A DNA stretch of 64,000 nt from Mucilaginibacter sp. OK098 (GCF_900142915.1 NZ_FRCM01000013.1:1-64000), one strand, 5' to 3'; shown: positions 19,241 to 27,749, numbered from the stretch's first letter. Made by a program: numbers and translations. Notes: generated by a model not told the origin, from the letters alone.

Positions 19241-20020
19241 TTAGGCGTTGCGATGCATATAATTAAGCTCTTTTAAGAGCTCGTGACTGAATAAAAACGA
19301 AGAAGCATCTTCGGGGGATGTTACTTCAGTTATAATTTGCTCAATAGCGAAACTAATTGATGCTGGCAAAGGTTGAGCCATTGAAAAGATTAAATCAAAA
19401 TGTTCAGACCCAAATGTATTATTACCGTGGTAGATATAAATATAAAGCGAAGGTTTTATCACTGGAAATAGCCGGTTCGTGACAGACAATTGATCAAGAA
19501 AATCGGCGTCTTCATGTCTGCTTAGTGCAGGATAGGACAAATCATTTCCAATTAAGCTGGTTTGGCATATTATGGTGCCGGGCCACGGTCCTACGCCGGA
19601 TAGGTAGGATTCGGAAGTGGACATATTAAATATTATTTTGTAGGCTAACGCACTGGCCTGTTTACCATTAGCGATCATCTCGTTGAACTGAAAAGAAAGC
19701 CGGTCGTTATGATACCAATCGTCATCGTCCCACTGACAAAAATATTCTCCTGAACTGGCCTGAATTGACAGGTTTCTTAATTCGCCAAGGGTTAATTTGG
19801 GTTGGATGGGAACTGCTACAAATTTTATGTTTTTTAAGTTCAGTGATTTTGAATATTCCAAAACAGCATCATTTCCATCTTCAAAAAGCACAATTAATTC
19901 CTTGTTCGGATAGCTTTGATTGAGAAAACATTTAACAGCTCTTTGCAAGAGTTGCAACTTATTCTTAGTAATGCAAAGGCAGGAAATTAAAGGTGTCTTT
20001 TTAGTAGAATCAGTTTTCAT
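19241..20020 (-). CDS. Family 2 glycosyltransferase
   Basis: The 259-residue protein shows a GT2 (GT-A) N-terminal fold: LISCLCITKNK, then a nucleotide-binding Asp in FEDGND and the metal motif CQWDDDDWYH near residue 100. GT2 enzymes transfer sugars from NDP-sugars to lipids, glycans or proteins. It has no membrane segment. It is transcribed against the NRPS operon and away from the methyltransferase at 20267, so membership of the peptide pathway is uncertain. The intergenic 3' side (19091-19240) shows nothing I recognise. Confidence 0.8.
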   Translation of the reverse strand: MKTDSTKKTPLISCLCITKNKLQLLQRAVKCFLNQSYPNKELIVLFEDGNDAVLEYSKSLNLKNIKFVAVPIQPKLTLGELRNLSIQASSGEYFCQWDDDDWYHNDRLSFQFNEMIANGKQASALAYKIIFNMSTSESYLSGVGPWPGTIICQTSLIGNDLSYPALSRHEDADFLDQLSVTNRLFPVIKPSLYIYIYHGNNTFGSEHFDLIFSMAQPLPASISFAIEQIITEVTSPEDASSFLFSHELLKELNYMHRNA

Positions 20021-20266
20021 ATGATATCGGTTATTAGGATTTACTCAATCATTGCGCGGGCAAAAGCCCTCGAAATAATGAGTACAACTGGCGCTAAGTT
20101 AGTACATTTCTTTAAATCAATATTTTTATTTGAAAAATGCCGATTTACACACAATGAAAAAAATTGCCCTTATTTCTGATAAGCGGAATATTTAGAAAAA
20201 TAAAAATTGTCAGCTTATAGCTTGTTTTGAAATTATTCTTTTTTACACATAAACAGTATTACGGTA

Positions 20267-21706
20267 ATGAACACCCCAACATTTGAGTCGGCAATAAAGC
20301 AATATTTGTATTTTATAGAAGCTTATGGAAAGCATAAATTTATTGATCCTGACAATGATAATTTGATTTGGACTTTTGAAAATGTGGAATGCCAAACTTG
20401 CTTTTTAGACGCCAAATTTATAGACAGCGAGGCCGGAGATATTTCTGAAGCAGTAGACTTGATTAATAATCGCCGGGCAAGCCGGCTTCGTTTGATAACG
20501 AATGTAACTAAAGAAATTGTTGATTTTGAGGAGAAATTCTTATTTGAGCATTCTGGTTCAAAATCATTTTTGTTATGTCAGAATAAAAGTGTTAAAGAAC
20601 AAAATTTCAGAAATTTTTCATGTGAAATAATTAAAGACAATGGCGCCTTTAAAAGACTGATCGGGTCTTTCTCCAACTGGCCTCCGGAAATAGAAAAATA
20701 TGAAAGTCAGCTTTTATTTTTATTAGGGGAGCCGTTTTTTACGCTCAAACGTTACTTTTTAGCCGGCCAAAGCTCAATAGGAATGTTAGTATTTGAATTT
20801 GCCACCCAAGACTTTAAAATTATAGAATATCTGAATGTTGATTGGGATACAACCTATTGCGCAGATCTGATTTCAAAAGGTTTATGTGAAGATCACGATA
20901 GTGAAAAGTACCCGAATACCCTTTTTATTGTTGATCAAAAATATAGTAAGTTAATTCCTCAAGACTGCATTATTGAAAAGTCTGAATTTCTTTACTATGA
21001 AAAGAAAGATATCCAAAAACGTCCTTTTGTTTTTGAACCAATTCAAACAAATGATACCCTGAAGAACAGCAAGGTTTACCTGGCTTCTACAGAACTATTA
21101 AAAGCCTTGGGTGTCCCTAAGCACAAAGATCTTCCTAAGAACTGGGACTCGGCGGCTGCTTTGTCAATTATCATCCGAGATAAGGCTATTCATTTGGATT
21201 CGGCCATATTGGACGCCGGAGGAGAATATTATTCGGCTATTGTGCATCAACTTGCTGCGTTCGGGTATGAAAACTTATTTTGTATGAATAAAGTATTTGA
21301 AAACAGTTCCAGGGTTGGCGAAGTAAAATATATACCAGGGGATATCACTGAAACTTATTTCGAGGAAAACAAATTCATGGCTATTACCTGCCTTAGCGTA
21401 ATTGAACATGGGGTAAATATTGATAAATATCTGCTCGAAATGAGCCGGATCCTTAAGCCAGGAGGAATTTTATTCACTTCGACCGATTATTGGATTGAAC
21501 CTGTCGAAACATTCGGCAAAGAAGCTTATGGAGTTCCCATTAAGATTTTTAATAAATCCGATATTCAAAATATTGTTGATCGGGCAAAAAACTTTGGATT
21601 GGAACTTATCGATCCAATCAGTTATGATTGTGAAGACAGGGTTGTGAAATGGGAAGGAACTGAGTTTACATTTATCTATTTCACATTTAAAAAAATTAGA
21701 GTTTAA
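20267..21706 (+). CDS. Class I SAM-dependent methyltransferase with an unrecognised N-terminal half
   Basis: A 479-residue protein. Residues about 310-420 resemble a class I methyltransferase: an LDAGGEY motif I, GDITETYF, then CLSVIEHG and SRILKPGGILF, as in Methyltransf_11-like enzymes. The first ~270 residues match nothing I know. They are AT-rich in codon use, with clustered Cys in ECQTCFLD. The gene is divergent from the GT2 gene across a 246-bp AT-rich gap that should hold both promoters. It may be a sugar or small-molecule methyltransferase linked to the peptide cluster, but that is inference. The AT-rich composition differs from the NRPS genes. Confidence 0.75.
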   Translation: MNTPTFESAIKQYLYFIEAYGKHKFIDPDNDNLIWTFENVECQTCFLDAKFIDSEAGDISEAVDLINNRRASRLRLITNVTKEIVDFEEKFLFEHSGSKSFLLCQNKSVKEQNFRNFSCEIIKDNGAFKRLIGSFSNWPPEIEKYESQLLFLLGEPFFTLKRYFLAGQSSIGMLVFEFATQDFKIIEYLNVDWDTTYCADLISKGLCEDHDSEKYPNTLFIVDQKYSKLIPQDCIIEKSEFLYYEKKDIQKRPFVFEPIQTNDTLKNSKVYLASTELLKALGVPKHKDLPKNWDSAAALSIIIRDKAIHLDSAILDAGGEYYSAIVHQLAAFGYENLFCMNKVFENSSRVGEVKYIPGDITETYFEENKFMAITCLSVIEHGVNIDKYLLEMSRILKPGGILFTSTDYWIEPVETFGKEAYGVPIKIFNKSDIQNIVDRAKNFGLELIDPISYDCEDRVVKWEGTEFTFIYFTFKKIRV

Positions 21707-21929
21707 GCCGCTTTTATTAGACGGATCCTATATGAACTGCCGCCGGAGGCGGAGATGAAGAATGTTACCCGCCCGATGCGTTGAATTTTGTCCACCCTTC
21801 GGTAATAGCGTGGCCGCCGACCTGTTTCAATGTCTTCACCTATTTCATCGAGACATTCTCACCAAGATCTTCCATTAATAGATGATGGTGATAAAATGGT
21901 ATAAAAAATCTTGATCTGACTTAAAATGT

Positions 21930-21962
21930 AAAAGCCTGTAAATTAATAATTTACAGGCTTTT
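21930..21962. terminator. Bidirectional rho-independent terminator
   Basis: A perfect 14-bp inverted repeat (AAAAGCCTGTAAAT and its complement) around a 5-nt loop, with A-runs and T-runs at the two ends, so it can work on either strand. It separates the methyltransferase gene from the ATPase/HNH operon. Confidence 0.8.
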
Positions 21963-22081
21963 TGATGTTGGTTGATATCGTTTTTGTGGGCCAAAACTGG
22001 GCTACACTCTTATCTCTATTTCTAACTGAATATAAATACTTTACGATGGATGCAATAGGCCACGGAGGCAGTTTGGTGTAC

Positions 22082-22105
22082 CACCTTTATAACGTTATAA
22101 AGGTG
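22082..22105. promoter_or_regulatory. 24-bp perfect palindrome upstream of the Septu-like operon
   Basis: Half-site CACCTTTATAAC is followed immediately by its exact reverse complement, with no spacer. It ends 55 bp before the ATPase start. A palindrome of this length without a T-run fits a repressor operator better than a terminator. No regulator gene lies next to it. Confidence 0.55.
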
Positions 22106-22160
22106 CGGAACTTATCCATTAATTTGACGACTTTTACCTCCTAAACGAAAACCCAGTGCC

Positions 22161-23678
22161 ATGAGCCAAAAAAAACTTCCGATGTACTTTACATCACTGA
22201 AAGTAAAGAATGTGAAAAGTTTTGGTGAGGAACAAGAACTTAATTTGCTGAATGAAGACGGTACCGTCGCTAGATGGACACTTATTTTAGGAGATAACGG
22301 CGTTGGGAAAACTACACTGTTGAAATGCCTGGCGTGGATGGTTCCTGTGCCAGCCCCGCCTAAAAATGAATTTATCGAACAGCTGAGGATAGCAAAGTTA
22401 TTACTAGAGGATAATTATGACGTCAAAAAGATATCGGAAATAACAAAAATATCGGAAGAAGACGTCAAGAACCCTTTGAAACTCCCAATGAAGATTAAGC
22501 CTGTTATGGATGATCTGAGTTTTGACGTAGATGTCTATGATAAAATACTTCGATTTGGGGAAAACATAGAAACAAGCCTCGAAGCTTCATTCGCAAACAA
22601 TTGTAATCTGGATAAAAAGCCTAAAGAAGTATTAACTATATCGATGGATTTTGCGCGGAAAGATGGAAAATTGACGTTGGTCGAACCGCGGTCCGTAATA
22701 ATTTCTGAATTTAATACGCCTAATCTTTTTGCTTACAGCGCCAGTAGGCATTTAGCCAGAAAGAATTTTGAAAATCAGGAACTAAGCGATCCTACATTTA
22801 ATTTGCTCTCTGACCTAGGAGAGCTTTACGACCCTGAGCAGGTTTTAGCTTATTTGGATTATGCTTCGATAAAAGAACAATTAGAAAATCAGAATATTGT
22901 AAACGAGGAAAACAAAAAATATTCATCGACAAAACTACTCACCACACTTAAAAAACTTATCGCTGATCTATTGCCAGACATCAAAAATGCTGATTCAATA
23001 GTTATAAACCCACCGATCAACGCTGATGGGGAGAAAAATGAGAAAATTGTAGAAATTCAAACTTCTCATGGATTAATACCATTATTTAACGTTAGTCTTG
23101 GATATCAAACCATGTTATCATGGGCGGTCGACCTTGCTATTAGAATGTTATGGCTTAATCCGGAAAGTGATAATCCTCTAAATGAGCCGGCAGTGGTTAT
23201 CATTGATGAAATCGACCTGCATTTGCATCCAGTGTGGCAAAGAACATTGAAGGCCTTTTTAATAAGACATTTTACAAAGACACAATTTATCTGTACCGCG
23301 CATAGCCCTTTCATGGCGCAATCCTCGGAAACTGAAAATATTTGTGTGGTTTATAAACATGGCACAAAAGTAATAATAGATAGTAACCCAGAGGTGGTAA
23401 AAGGTTGGAGCATTGGGCAGGTAATAACAAGTGATCTATTCGGTATAGATAGTGACCGCAGTCCGGAGGTTACTAAAAGCACAGTTCAACGGAGAAAACT
23501 TTTGAAAAAGGACTCTTTAAACGATACGGAAAAAGCAAAACTCGATGCGCTTAATCTTGAAATAGACGCATTACCTTTTGGGGACAATAAAAAAGAAGCA
23601 GATGCCATGAAAATCTTAAAAGACCTAGCCGAGAGTATGGATATAACAAAAAATAAAAACGATGATACGAATAAATAA
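22161..23678 (+). CDS. ABC-type/AAA ATPase, PtuA-like (Septu-type defence)
   Basis: A 505-residue SMC/OLD-like ATPase. Walker A is GDNGVGKT (44-51), Walker B with the acidic pair is VIIDEIDLHLHP (near 345), and the switch-like TAHSP lies near 378. The middle is a helical insert. The gene overlaps the HNH gene by 17 bp, so the two are translationally coupled. An ATPase of this kind paired with a retron-type HNH nuclease is the layout of Septu (PtuA/PtuB) and of retron effector modules. No reverse transcriptase is present. The pair is therefore best read as an anti-phage system in which the ATPase controls the nuclease. An OLD-type nuclease is excluded because no Toprim motifs are visible. Confidence 0.8.
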   Translation: MSQKKLPMYFTSLKVKNVKSFGEEQELNLLNEDGTVARWTLILGDNGVGKTTLLKCLAWMVPVPAPPKNEFIEQLRIAKLLLEDNYDVKKISEITKISEEDVKNPLKLPMKIKPVMDDLSFDVDVYDKILRFGENIETSLEASFANNCNLDKKPKEVLTISMDFARKDGKLTLVEPRSVIISEFNTPNLFAYSASRHLARKNFENQELSDPTFNLLSDLGELYDPEQVLAYLDYASIKEQLENQNIVNEENKKYSSTKLLTTLKKLIADLLPDIKNADSIVINPPINADGEKNEKIVEIQTSHGLIPLFNVSLGYQTMLSWAVDLAIRMLWLNPESDNPLNEPAVVIIDEIDLHLHPVWQRTLKAFLIRHFTKTQFICTAHSPFMAQSSETENICVVYKHGTKVIIDSNPEVVKGWSIGQVITSDLFGIDSDRSPEVTKSTVQRRKLLKKDSLNDTEKAKLDALNLEIDALPFGDNKKEADAMKILKDLAESMDITKNKNDDTNK

Positions 23679-24501
23679 ATCGCCTGTAGAACCGCTAATT
23701 TTAAGTGGCAACGGAGCTGCACAAACCATCGTTTTAAACACCGCCTACGGAACTAACCCGCATTTATATACCTCTGCACCAGGCGTGAAGAATCGTTCCT
23801 TAAAGTCTCTGTCTATTGATTCAAACATCTATGGCGATGCTACAGTTAAGGATCAACTAAAAGCCGACCAACACCAAAAATGTTGTTTTTGTGAATCAAT
23901 ATTTACGATAACCAGTTACGGGGATGTAGAACATTTCAGGCCCAAAACGGCTTATAAAAAAGCGGGAACAAAAGGGTACGTGTATCCAGGATATTATTGG
24001 CTTTCTTATGATTGGGCAAATCTTTTGTTTTCCTGTGAAATATGTAACCGCACTTACAAAAAGAATGAATTCCCTTTAGGCGATGAACTAACTAGGAAGC
24101 TTTTCCATGACCACCCCAATGTCTTATCTAACGAAGATCGTTTATTGATTGATCCCACAATCGAAGATCCAGCAACCTTTATTACCTTTAATCAAGAAGT
24201 ACCAGTTCCAGTCGGCGGTAGTGCCAAAGGTGCGAAGACAATTGAGATTTTGGAGTTAGATCGCATGAACGAGACAAGGCTCACTCATATCAAGGCTTTG
24301 CAAGCGCTAAAAATTCTTACTAAAATAGACCCAGCGGACGAAGATCAGCTAAATAAGGCAGTTGGTATTTTAAAAACACCCAAAAGTGAACTTATTAAAG
24401 CTATCAACAATGCTAATGAAATATTTGGTAGTGCGGCAAAGGATACCGCTAAATTTGCACATTGCGTAAGGTGTAATTTTCCTGAATTACCTGTCGTTTA
24501 A
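23662..24501 (+). CDS. HNH endonuclease, PtuB-like / retron-associated family
   Basis: A 279-residue HNH protein. The core has CCFCE near 72, VEHFRPK near 87, the Y-W-L-Y-W-N-L block (about 110-122), and CEICN followed by KKNEFPLG near 124. This matches the 'retron system putative HNH endonuclease' type, in which the Cys pairs bind a structural zinc and the His is catalytic. It begins inside the end of the ATPase gene. It ends 8 bp from the end of the convergent RiPP operon, so the two cassettes meet tail to tail. Confidence 0.82.
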   Translation: MIRINKSPVEPLILSGNGAAQTIVLNTAYGTNPHLYTSAPGVKNRSLKSLSIDSNIYGDATVKDQLKADQHQKCCFCESIFTITSYGDVEHFRPKTAYKKAGTKGYVYPGYYWLSYDWANLLFSCEICNRTYKKNEFPLGDELTRKLFHDHPNVLSNEDRLLIDPTIEDPATFITFNQEVPVPVGGSAKGAKTIEILELDRMNETRLTHIKALQALKILTKIDPADEDQLNKAVGILKTPKSELIKAINNANEIFGSAAKDTAKFAHCVRCNFPELPVV

Positions 24502-24509
24502 CAACAAAA

Positions 24510-25328
24510 TCAGGATAATAAATTCATCGCTAATATTTGACCTTGTGAGGTTAGACCTTTCGAATGTTGAAAACCCGAAACCTGCGCTATTTCTTTCTTT
24601 AACAACTTAATTCGATTATCAATAAACTCTAATACGATATTACTCACAGCATTTTCCCTTATAACACAGTAAAAGTCTAAAATAGCTTTGAAAACCCAAA
24701 GCCCATGTAGAACTCCCCGAACCGGCCTTTGTTCGTCTCTCCAAGGCGAGTAAAAAGTTTCATTTGAATTAAGACTAATCATGGGTGAAACCCCCTCAAT
24801 TAATGTTAAATACAAATGCATCGCCTCATGTAAAATAGACTCCGCTACCCGTAAGTTAGTTATAGGCGATATCTGGTCGCAAACAGAAACAAATACCGAA
24901 AATGGTAAGTCCGGATGACTGTAGCTAATGTCCGTTTGAGGATCTTCAGCTTTAAGAATAACGATCGATTTTACTATTTTGATAATAAAATCTTTAACAG
25001 GAGGAACATCCTCAAAAACAGCAATTGCCCCTTTAATCTGTGCTACCGCTTCATCAAACAGGTTATCAGTTGAAAATGGCGTTAAACCGTGATCGTCAAA
25101 GAAAAATTGTATCTCTTTCGAAGGTAATGCAATAACCATACAACCAACCTCCTCTGTTAAAGGAAGGATATTTTCTTTTACTACCGCATGTTTCAAAATA
25201 GAGGAGGTCAGGCCGTAGGTATTGTTCAGTGCTTTAAAATTGTCATCCACAAGCCTGACAGACAGTGCATTGTTCCATAACGGGAACGGCCGCGCTATAA
25301 AATCAGCAATAAGATTGCTCGACTCCAC
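24510..25328 (-). CDS. HExxH-motif peptide-modifying enzyme (putative 2OG-dependent beta-hydroxylase)
   Basis: The 272-residue protein carries HEAMH at 167-171 and, further on, YSPWRDEQRPVRGVLHG (about 192-207). This pair of motifs is diagnostic of the 'HEXXH motif-containing putative peptide modification protein' family found beside radical SAM enzymes such as FxsB. Studied members are iron/2-oxoglutarate enzymes that beta-hydroxylate residues of a ribosomal peptide, despite the protease-like motif. It starts with GTG two bases after the stop of the oxygenase gene, so it is the last gene of a tight operon: precursor, radical SAM, oxygenase, HExxH. It is not expected to be a zinc protease. 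Confidence 0.82.
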   Translation of the reverse strand: MESSNLIADFIARPFPLWNNALSVRLVDDNFKALNNTYGLTSSILKHAVVKENILPLTEEVGCMVIALPSKEIQFFFDDHGLTPFSTDNLFDEAVAQIKGAIAVFEDVPPVKDFIIKIVKSIVILKAEDPQTDISYSHPDLPFSVFVSVCDQISPITNLRVAESILHEAMHLYLTLIEGVSPMISLNSNETFYSPWRDEQRPVRGVLHGLWVFKAILDFYCVIRENAVSNIVLEFIDNRIKLLKKEIAQVSGFQHSKGLTSQGQILAMNLLS

Positions 25329-25330
25329 AA

Positions 25331-25918
25331 TTAAATTTGTTTAAAGGTGTAAACAATGGTGAAACGTGTAAAATTATAAATTTTCGAAACAGCATGATTG
25401 GACTGCCTGGAAATTTCAAAACCAAAAGCAGTATTGTCAGCAGGTTTAACAATTTTTACGATATCCTCCGGTTTAGTTGACTTGAACAAAAGAAGCAAGC
25501 CGCCATTTTCTTCTTTCCAGTAAGGGTTAATATGCAGTACCATCCGATGGGTTTCCTCACCATTAATAAAGTCATTGTGAATGCCTATTCGTTGTTCATT
25601 GACTAATTTATGGGCGACAATATCAACGAGTTTTAGGGCATTGACCCCAAACTCCTGCACATATTTTTGTTCAATATAAGATAGTGTTTCTTCGGAAACC
25701 AAAAAAAGCATATTTTCCGGAAGTTCAGTATGGAGTAGACTGAATTCGTATTGTTCGTAAAAGTCTGTTTCGACCAAATTCCAAATCCCGGTATCCTGAA
25801 ACCACTTGAAGACTTGTGTTATCTTATCAGCCGGAAGAATTGAGTTTGCAGTAAAATGAAGGAATGGGCTTTGTTCAACCCGTGCTGTATTAAGACTAAA
25901 GCAATTATTTTCAGGCAT
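25331..25918 (-). CDS. 2OG-Fe(II) oxygenase, prolyl 4-hydroxylase-like
   Basis: Taking the ATG at 25918 gives 195 residues and an 8-bp overlap with the radical SAM stop. An in-frame ATG at 25957 would extend it deeper into that gene. The double-stranded beta-helix iron ligands are visible as H114-x-D116 in IGIHNDF and His175 in SNHAV, with Arg185 in NFTRFTI as the likely 2-oxoglutarate anchor. This arrangement is typical of P4H-superfamily hydroxylases. Its position in the RiPP operon suggests that it hydroxylates the precursor peptide, giving the cluster two different oxygenases. Confidence 0.8.
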   Translation of the reverse strand: MPENNCFSLNTARVEQSPFLHFTANSILPADKITQVFKWFQDTGIWNLVETDFYEQYEFSLLHTELPENMLFLVSEETLSYIEQKYVQEFGVNALKLVDIVAHKLVNEQRIGIHNDFINGEETHRMVLHINPYWKEENGGLLLLFKSTKPEDIVKIVKPADNTAFGFEISRQSNHAVSKIYNFTRFTIVYTFKQI

Positions 25919-27059
25919 GTTGTAAATTATATTGAGCAAGGGTTTTCCGAATTGCATTGATCAAATACAATTGGTCGGAACAATAGACGGATGGATTATC
26001 AAATCCGTTCTCCTTACTCCAGCGATTCAGTATCATTCCGCCTCCACAAACATGCAATTCGGAGCAATTCAGGCATTTAGAGTTGGACGGCCTTTGCATT
26101 TTACGATACTCGTTAAATTCATCAGAATTTAAAAAATCAAGCAAGCTGGCGTCCTTGATGTTCAAGGGTTGATCAAACTTATCAGCTCCATTATAGGTGC
26201 TTTTTAGAGTGTCATTTTTCATGATCGTGCCATCGGTGTCGATGATAACTATCGAAAAGTCTGTTAGTCCCATGCCTTCCTTTGTCACGACACCGCCAAT
26301 TAGTGACTTGATCATATCATCCAAAACCCGCACCTTAATAGGATTTATATCATTTATATAAATCTCTAAGAGCGCTACCATCCACACGCCGTATTCAATA
26401 GAAAACACAGATGCTTTATTCAGCGGTAGCTTAGTATGGTTGCCGTCTTTATATAAAAAGTCAACGCTTGGTGCATCGAGTTCCTTAAAAAAACGGTAAA
26501 CCGCGACGGGATCTGAAAGAGGATCAATGACGGCTAGTAATCCGGCATAAAGGAAATGGGCATCAGTGTGCGCTTTAAGAATATTGATCCCCGCAACCAC
26601 CTGATCGAAAGTACCTTTGTCATTGTGTGTCACCCGGTATTTATTGTGTACTTCCTCTGGGCCATCTATACTGACAGCTACGCTAACTTTGAATTTAGAG
26701 CAAATATCTAGTATGGGCCAAGAAATTAAAATACCATTTGTTTGGATGCTGATCGGATAGTGTTCCGGTAAAACTTGACGAAGACTTTTTAATAAAAACC
26801 GGAGCCGGGCTTCACCTAGGAGAAAAGGTTCGCCCCCATGTAATACAATGCTAAAGCATTTTCGCTGTCTTACTACAATTTCAGCTAATGAATTGCACAA
26901 CGCACCGATTGTTTCCGGTGTCATAAATTTCTCCAGGTGCGCCCAGTTATCGTCGCCCATGTTATAAACATAGCAATAGGTGCAATTAATATTACACCTA
27001 CTGGCAACTTTTACAAGAACTGTATCAAGCCCGGGATCAATTTGTGCTTCAAAAGCCAT
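25911..27059 (-). CDS. Radical SAM/SPASM peptide maturase (FxsB-like, cyclophane-forming candidate)
   Basis: A 382-residue radical SAM enzyme. The 4Fe-4S motif is C22-x3-C26-x2-C29 (RCNINCTYC). GGEP (LHGGEPFLL) and a TNG strand follow, and the C-terminal SPASM domain has Cys329, Cys332, Cys338 (CGGG) and Cys360. The N-terminal stretch and the SPASM spacing resemble FxsB-type peptide maturases, which link an aromatic side chain to the beta-carbon of a residue two positions on. It starts 9 bp after the stop of the 63-aa precursor gene. The partner genes and the aromatic-X-Arg triplets of that precursor support a crosslinking role. The exact bond formed is inference. Confidence 0.88.
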   Translation of the reverse strand: MAFEAQIDPGLDTVLVKVASRCNINCTYCYVYNMGDDNWAHLEKFMTPETIGALCNSLAEIVVRQRKCFSIVLHGGEPFLLGEARLRFLLKSLRQVLPEHYPISIQTNGILISWPILDICSKFKVSVAVSIDGPEEVHNKYRVTHNDKGTFDQVVAGINILKAHTDAHFLYAGLLAVIDPLSDPVAVYRFFKELDAPSVDFLYKDGNHTKLPLNKASVFSIEYGVWMVALLEIYINDINPIKVRVLDDMIKSLIGGVVTKEGMGLTDFSIVIIDTDGTIMKNDTLKSTYNGADKFDQPLNIKDASLLDFLNSDEFNEYRKMQRPSNSKCLNCSELHVCGGGMILNRWSKENGFDNPSVYCSDQLYLINAIRKTLAQYNLQHA

Positions 27060-27068
27060 TATGGCGTG

Positions 27069-27260
27069 TTAAGAACGATTATGGCGATTGTGTGCGCGGT
27101 CGTAGGCATACATATCGTTAGCCTGATCATTTTTAACCTCTGCCATCAATCTTTGCAATACAGCATTAGGTACTTCATTTACGTTCAATACGTTATTTTG
27201 CTGATTTACAGAACTTTCAGTAGCTGCAAAATCACTTTGTGGCTGGTTGTTAAAATCCAT
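27069..27260 (-). CDS. RiPP precursor peptide, 63 aa, ending in aromatic-X-Arg triplets
   Basis: The first gene of the operon. Residues 1-45 form a polar, Asn/Gln-rich leader with a predicted helix around VPNAVLQRLMAEVKND. The C-terminus NDMYAYDRAHNRHNRS contains three aromatic-X-Arg triplets: Y53-D54-R55, H57-N58-R59 and H60-N61-R62. Three-residue cyclophane enzymes act on such aromatic-X-X units, and HExxH/2OG enzymes can hydroxylate Asp or Asn, which fill the middle positions here. There is no Gly-Gly cleavage site and no dedicated protease or exporter nearby. The upstream AT-rich region has a near-consensus -7 box (TACCTTTA, - strand, 27279-27286) but no well-spaced -33. Confidence 0.75.
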   Translation of the reverse strand: MDFNNQPQSDFAATESSVNQQNNVLNVNEVPNAVLQRLMAEVKNDQANDMYAYDRAHNRHNRS

Positions 27261-27581
27261 GATAGTTAATGTTTTTTATAAAGGTATATTAAAAAAAATA
27301 GAGTTTTTAGACAAATATTTTAACTTGTTCACAATCAATATTTTATTATTATCACATGATTTCTTTCGATTAGTGATTTTTGGGCTAATTACAGCTTGAT
27401 TAAAGGTTTTACTACATTGTAACTATTTGGTTTATAAATAAATGTGTTTTCACGTTAGAGTTATTATTAGAATAGAAGCAAAAAGCACTATGTTTAAAAA
27501 TAGAAATTTTAAGTTTATTAATTAAATTTTGATTTTATCAGCCATTAAAAACAGAACCTAGGTTACCGAAAATTTAAAGAA
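27261..27581. other. AT-rich intergenic region upstream of the RiPP operon
   Basis: About 320 bp, very AT-rich and without a gene. It must hold the promoter of the - strand RiPP operon. I see no clear operator or repeat. Confidence 0.4.
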
Positions 27582-27749
27582 ATGAAGATTTTTAAATCAC
27601 AAACAAAACTCCTTTCAAGCGCGAGAATAACGACCAGGTCAAAAGGGATGGCTTCTTCTGCCCCACTGATAGGTAGCCCGCAAACAAATAGCCCGCTTAA
27701 AGCCACTCAACCAGGTGTAAATATTTTCCAGGATGGAACACAATTTTGA
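27582..27749 (+). CDS. Possible 55-aa small ORF, end fused to a repeat
   Basis: An ATG-initiated frame encodes a basic, Ser/Thr-rich peptide (MKIFKSQTKLLSS... to ...FQDGTQF). Its last third lies inside the 216-bp repeat that starts at 27709, so the ORF may be a truncated gene or fortuitous. It is divergent from the RiPP precursor. No family is recognised. A second precursor or a decayed gene are both possible, and evidence for expression is lacking. Confidence 0.25.
   Translation: MKIFKSQTKLLSSARITTRSKGMASSAPLIGSPQTNSPLKATQPGVNIFQDGTQF

Larger units (their letters stand above)
21707..22160. other. Intergenic region with decayed sequence, a terminator and a palindrome
   Basis: About 450 bp without a convincing gene. 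On the - strand at roughly 21780-21850 a short open stretch reads like a protein tail (GGHAITEGWTKF) but has no start, so it may be a remnant. A bidirectional terminator (21930-21962) and a 24-bp palindrome (22082-22105) are listed separately. The region forms the left edge of the defence/RiPP island. Confidence 0.5.

Noticed and set aside
21962..22144. 60-aa + strand open frame before the ATPase gene
   Set aside because: It runs through the 24-bp palindrome and has no family resemblance. Treated as leader sequence.
22161..24501. Retron
   Set aside because: The HNH and ATPase resemble retron effectors, but no reverse transcriptase gene or msr/msd-like structured region is present on either side.
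24510..25328. Zinc metalloprotease because of HExxH
   Set aside because: The SPWR...RP...GVLHG block and the radical SAM neighbour place it in the peptide-modifying HExxH family.
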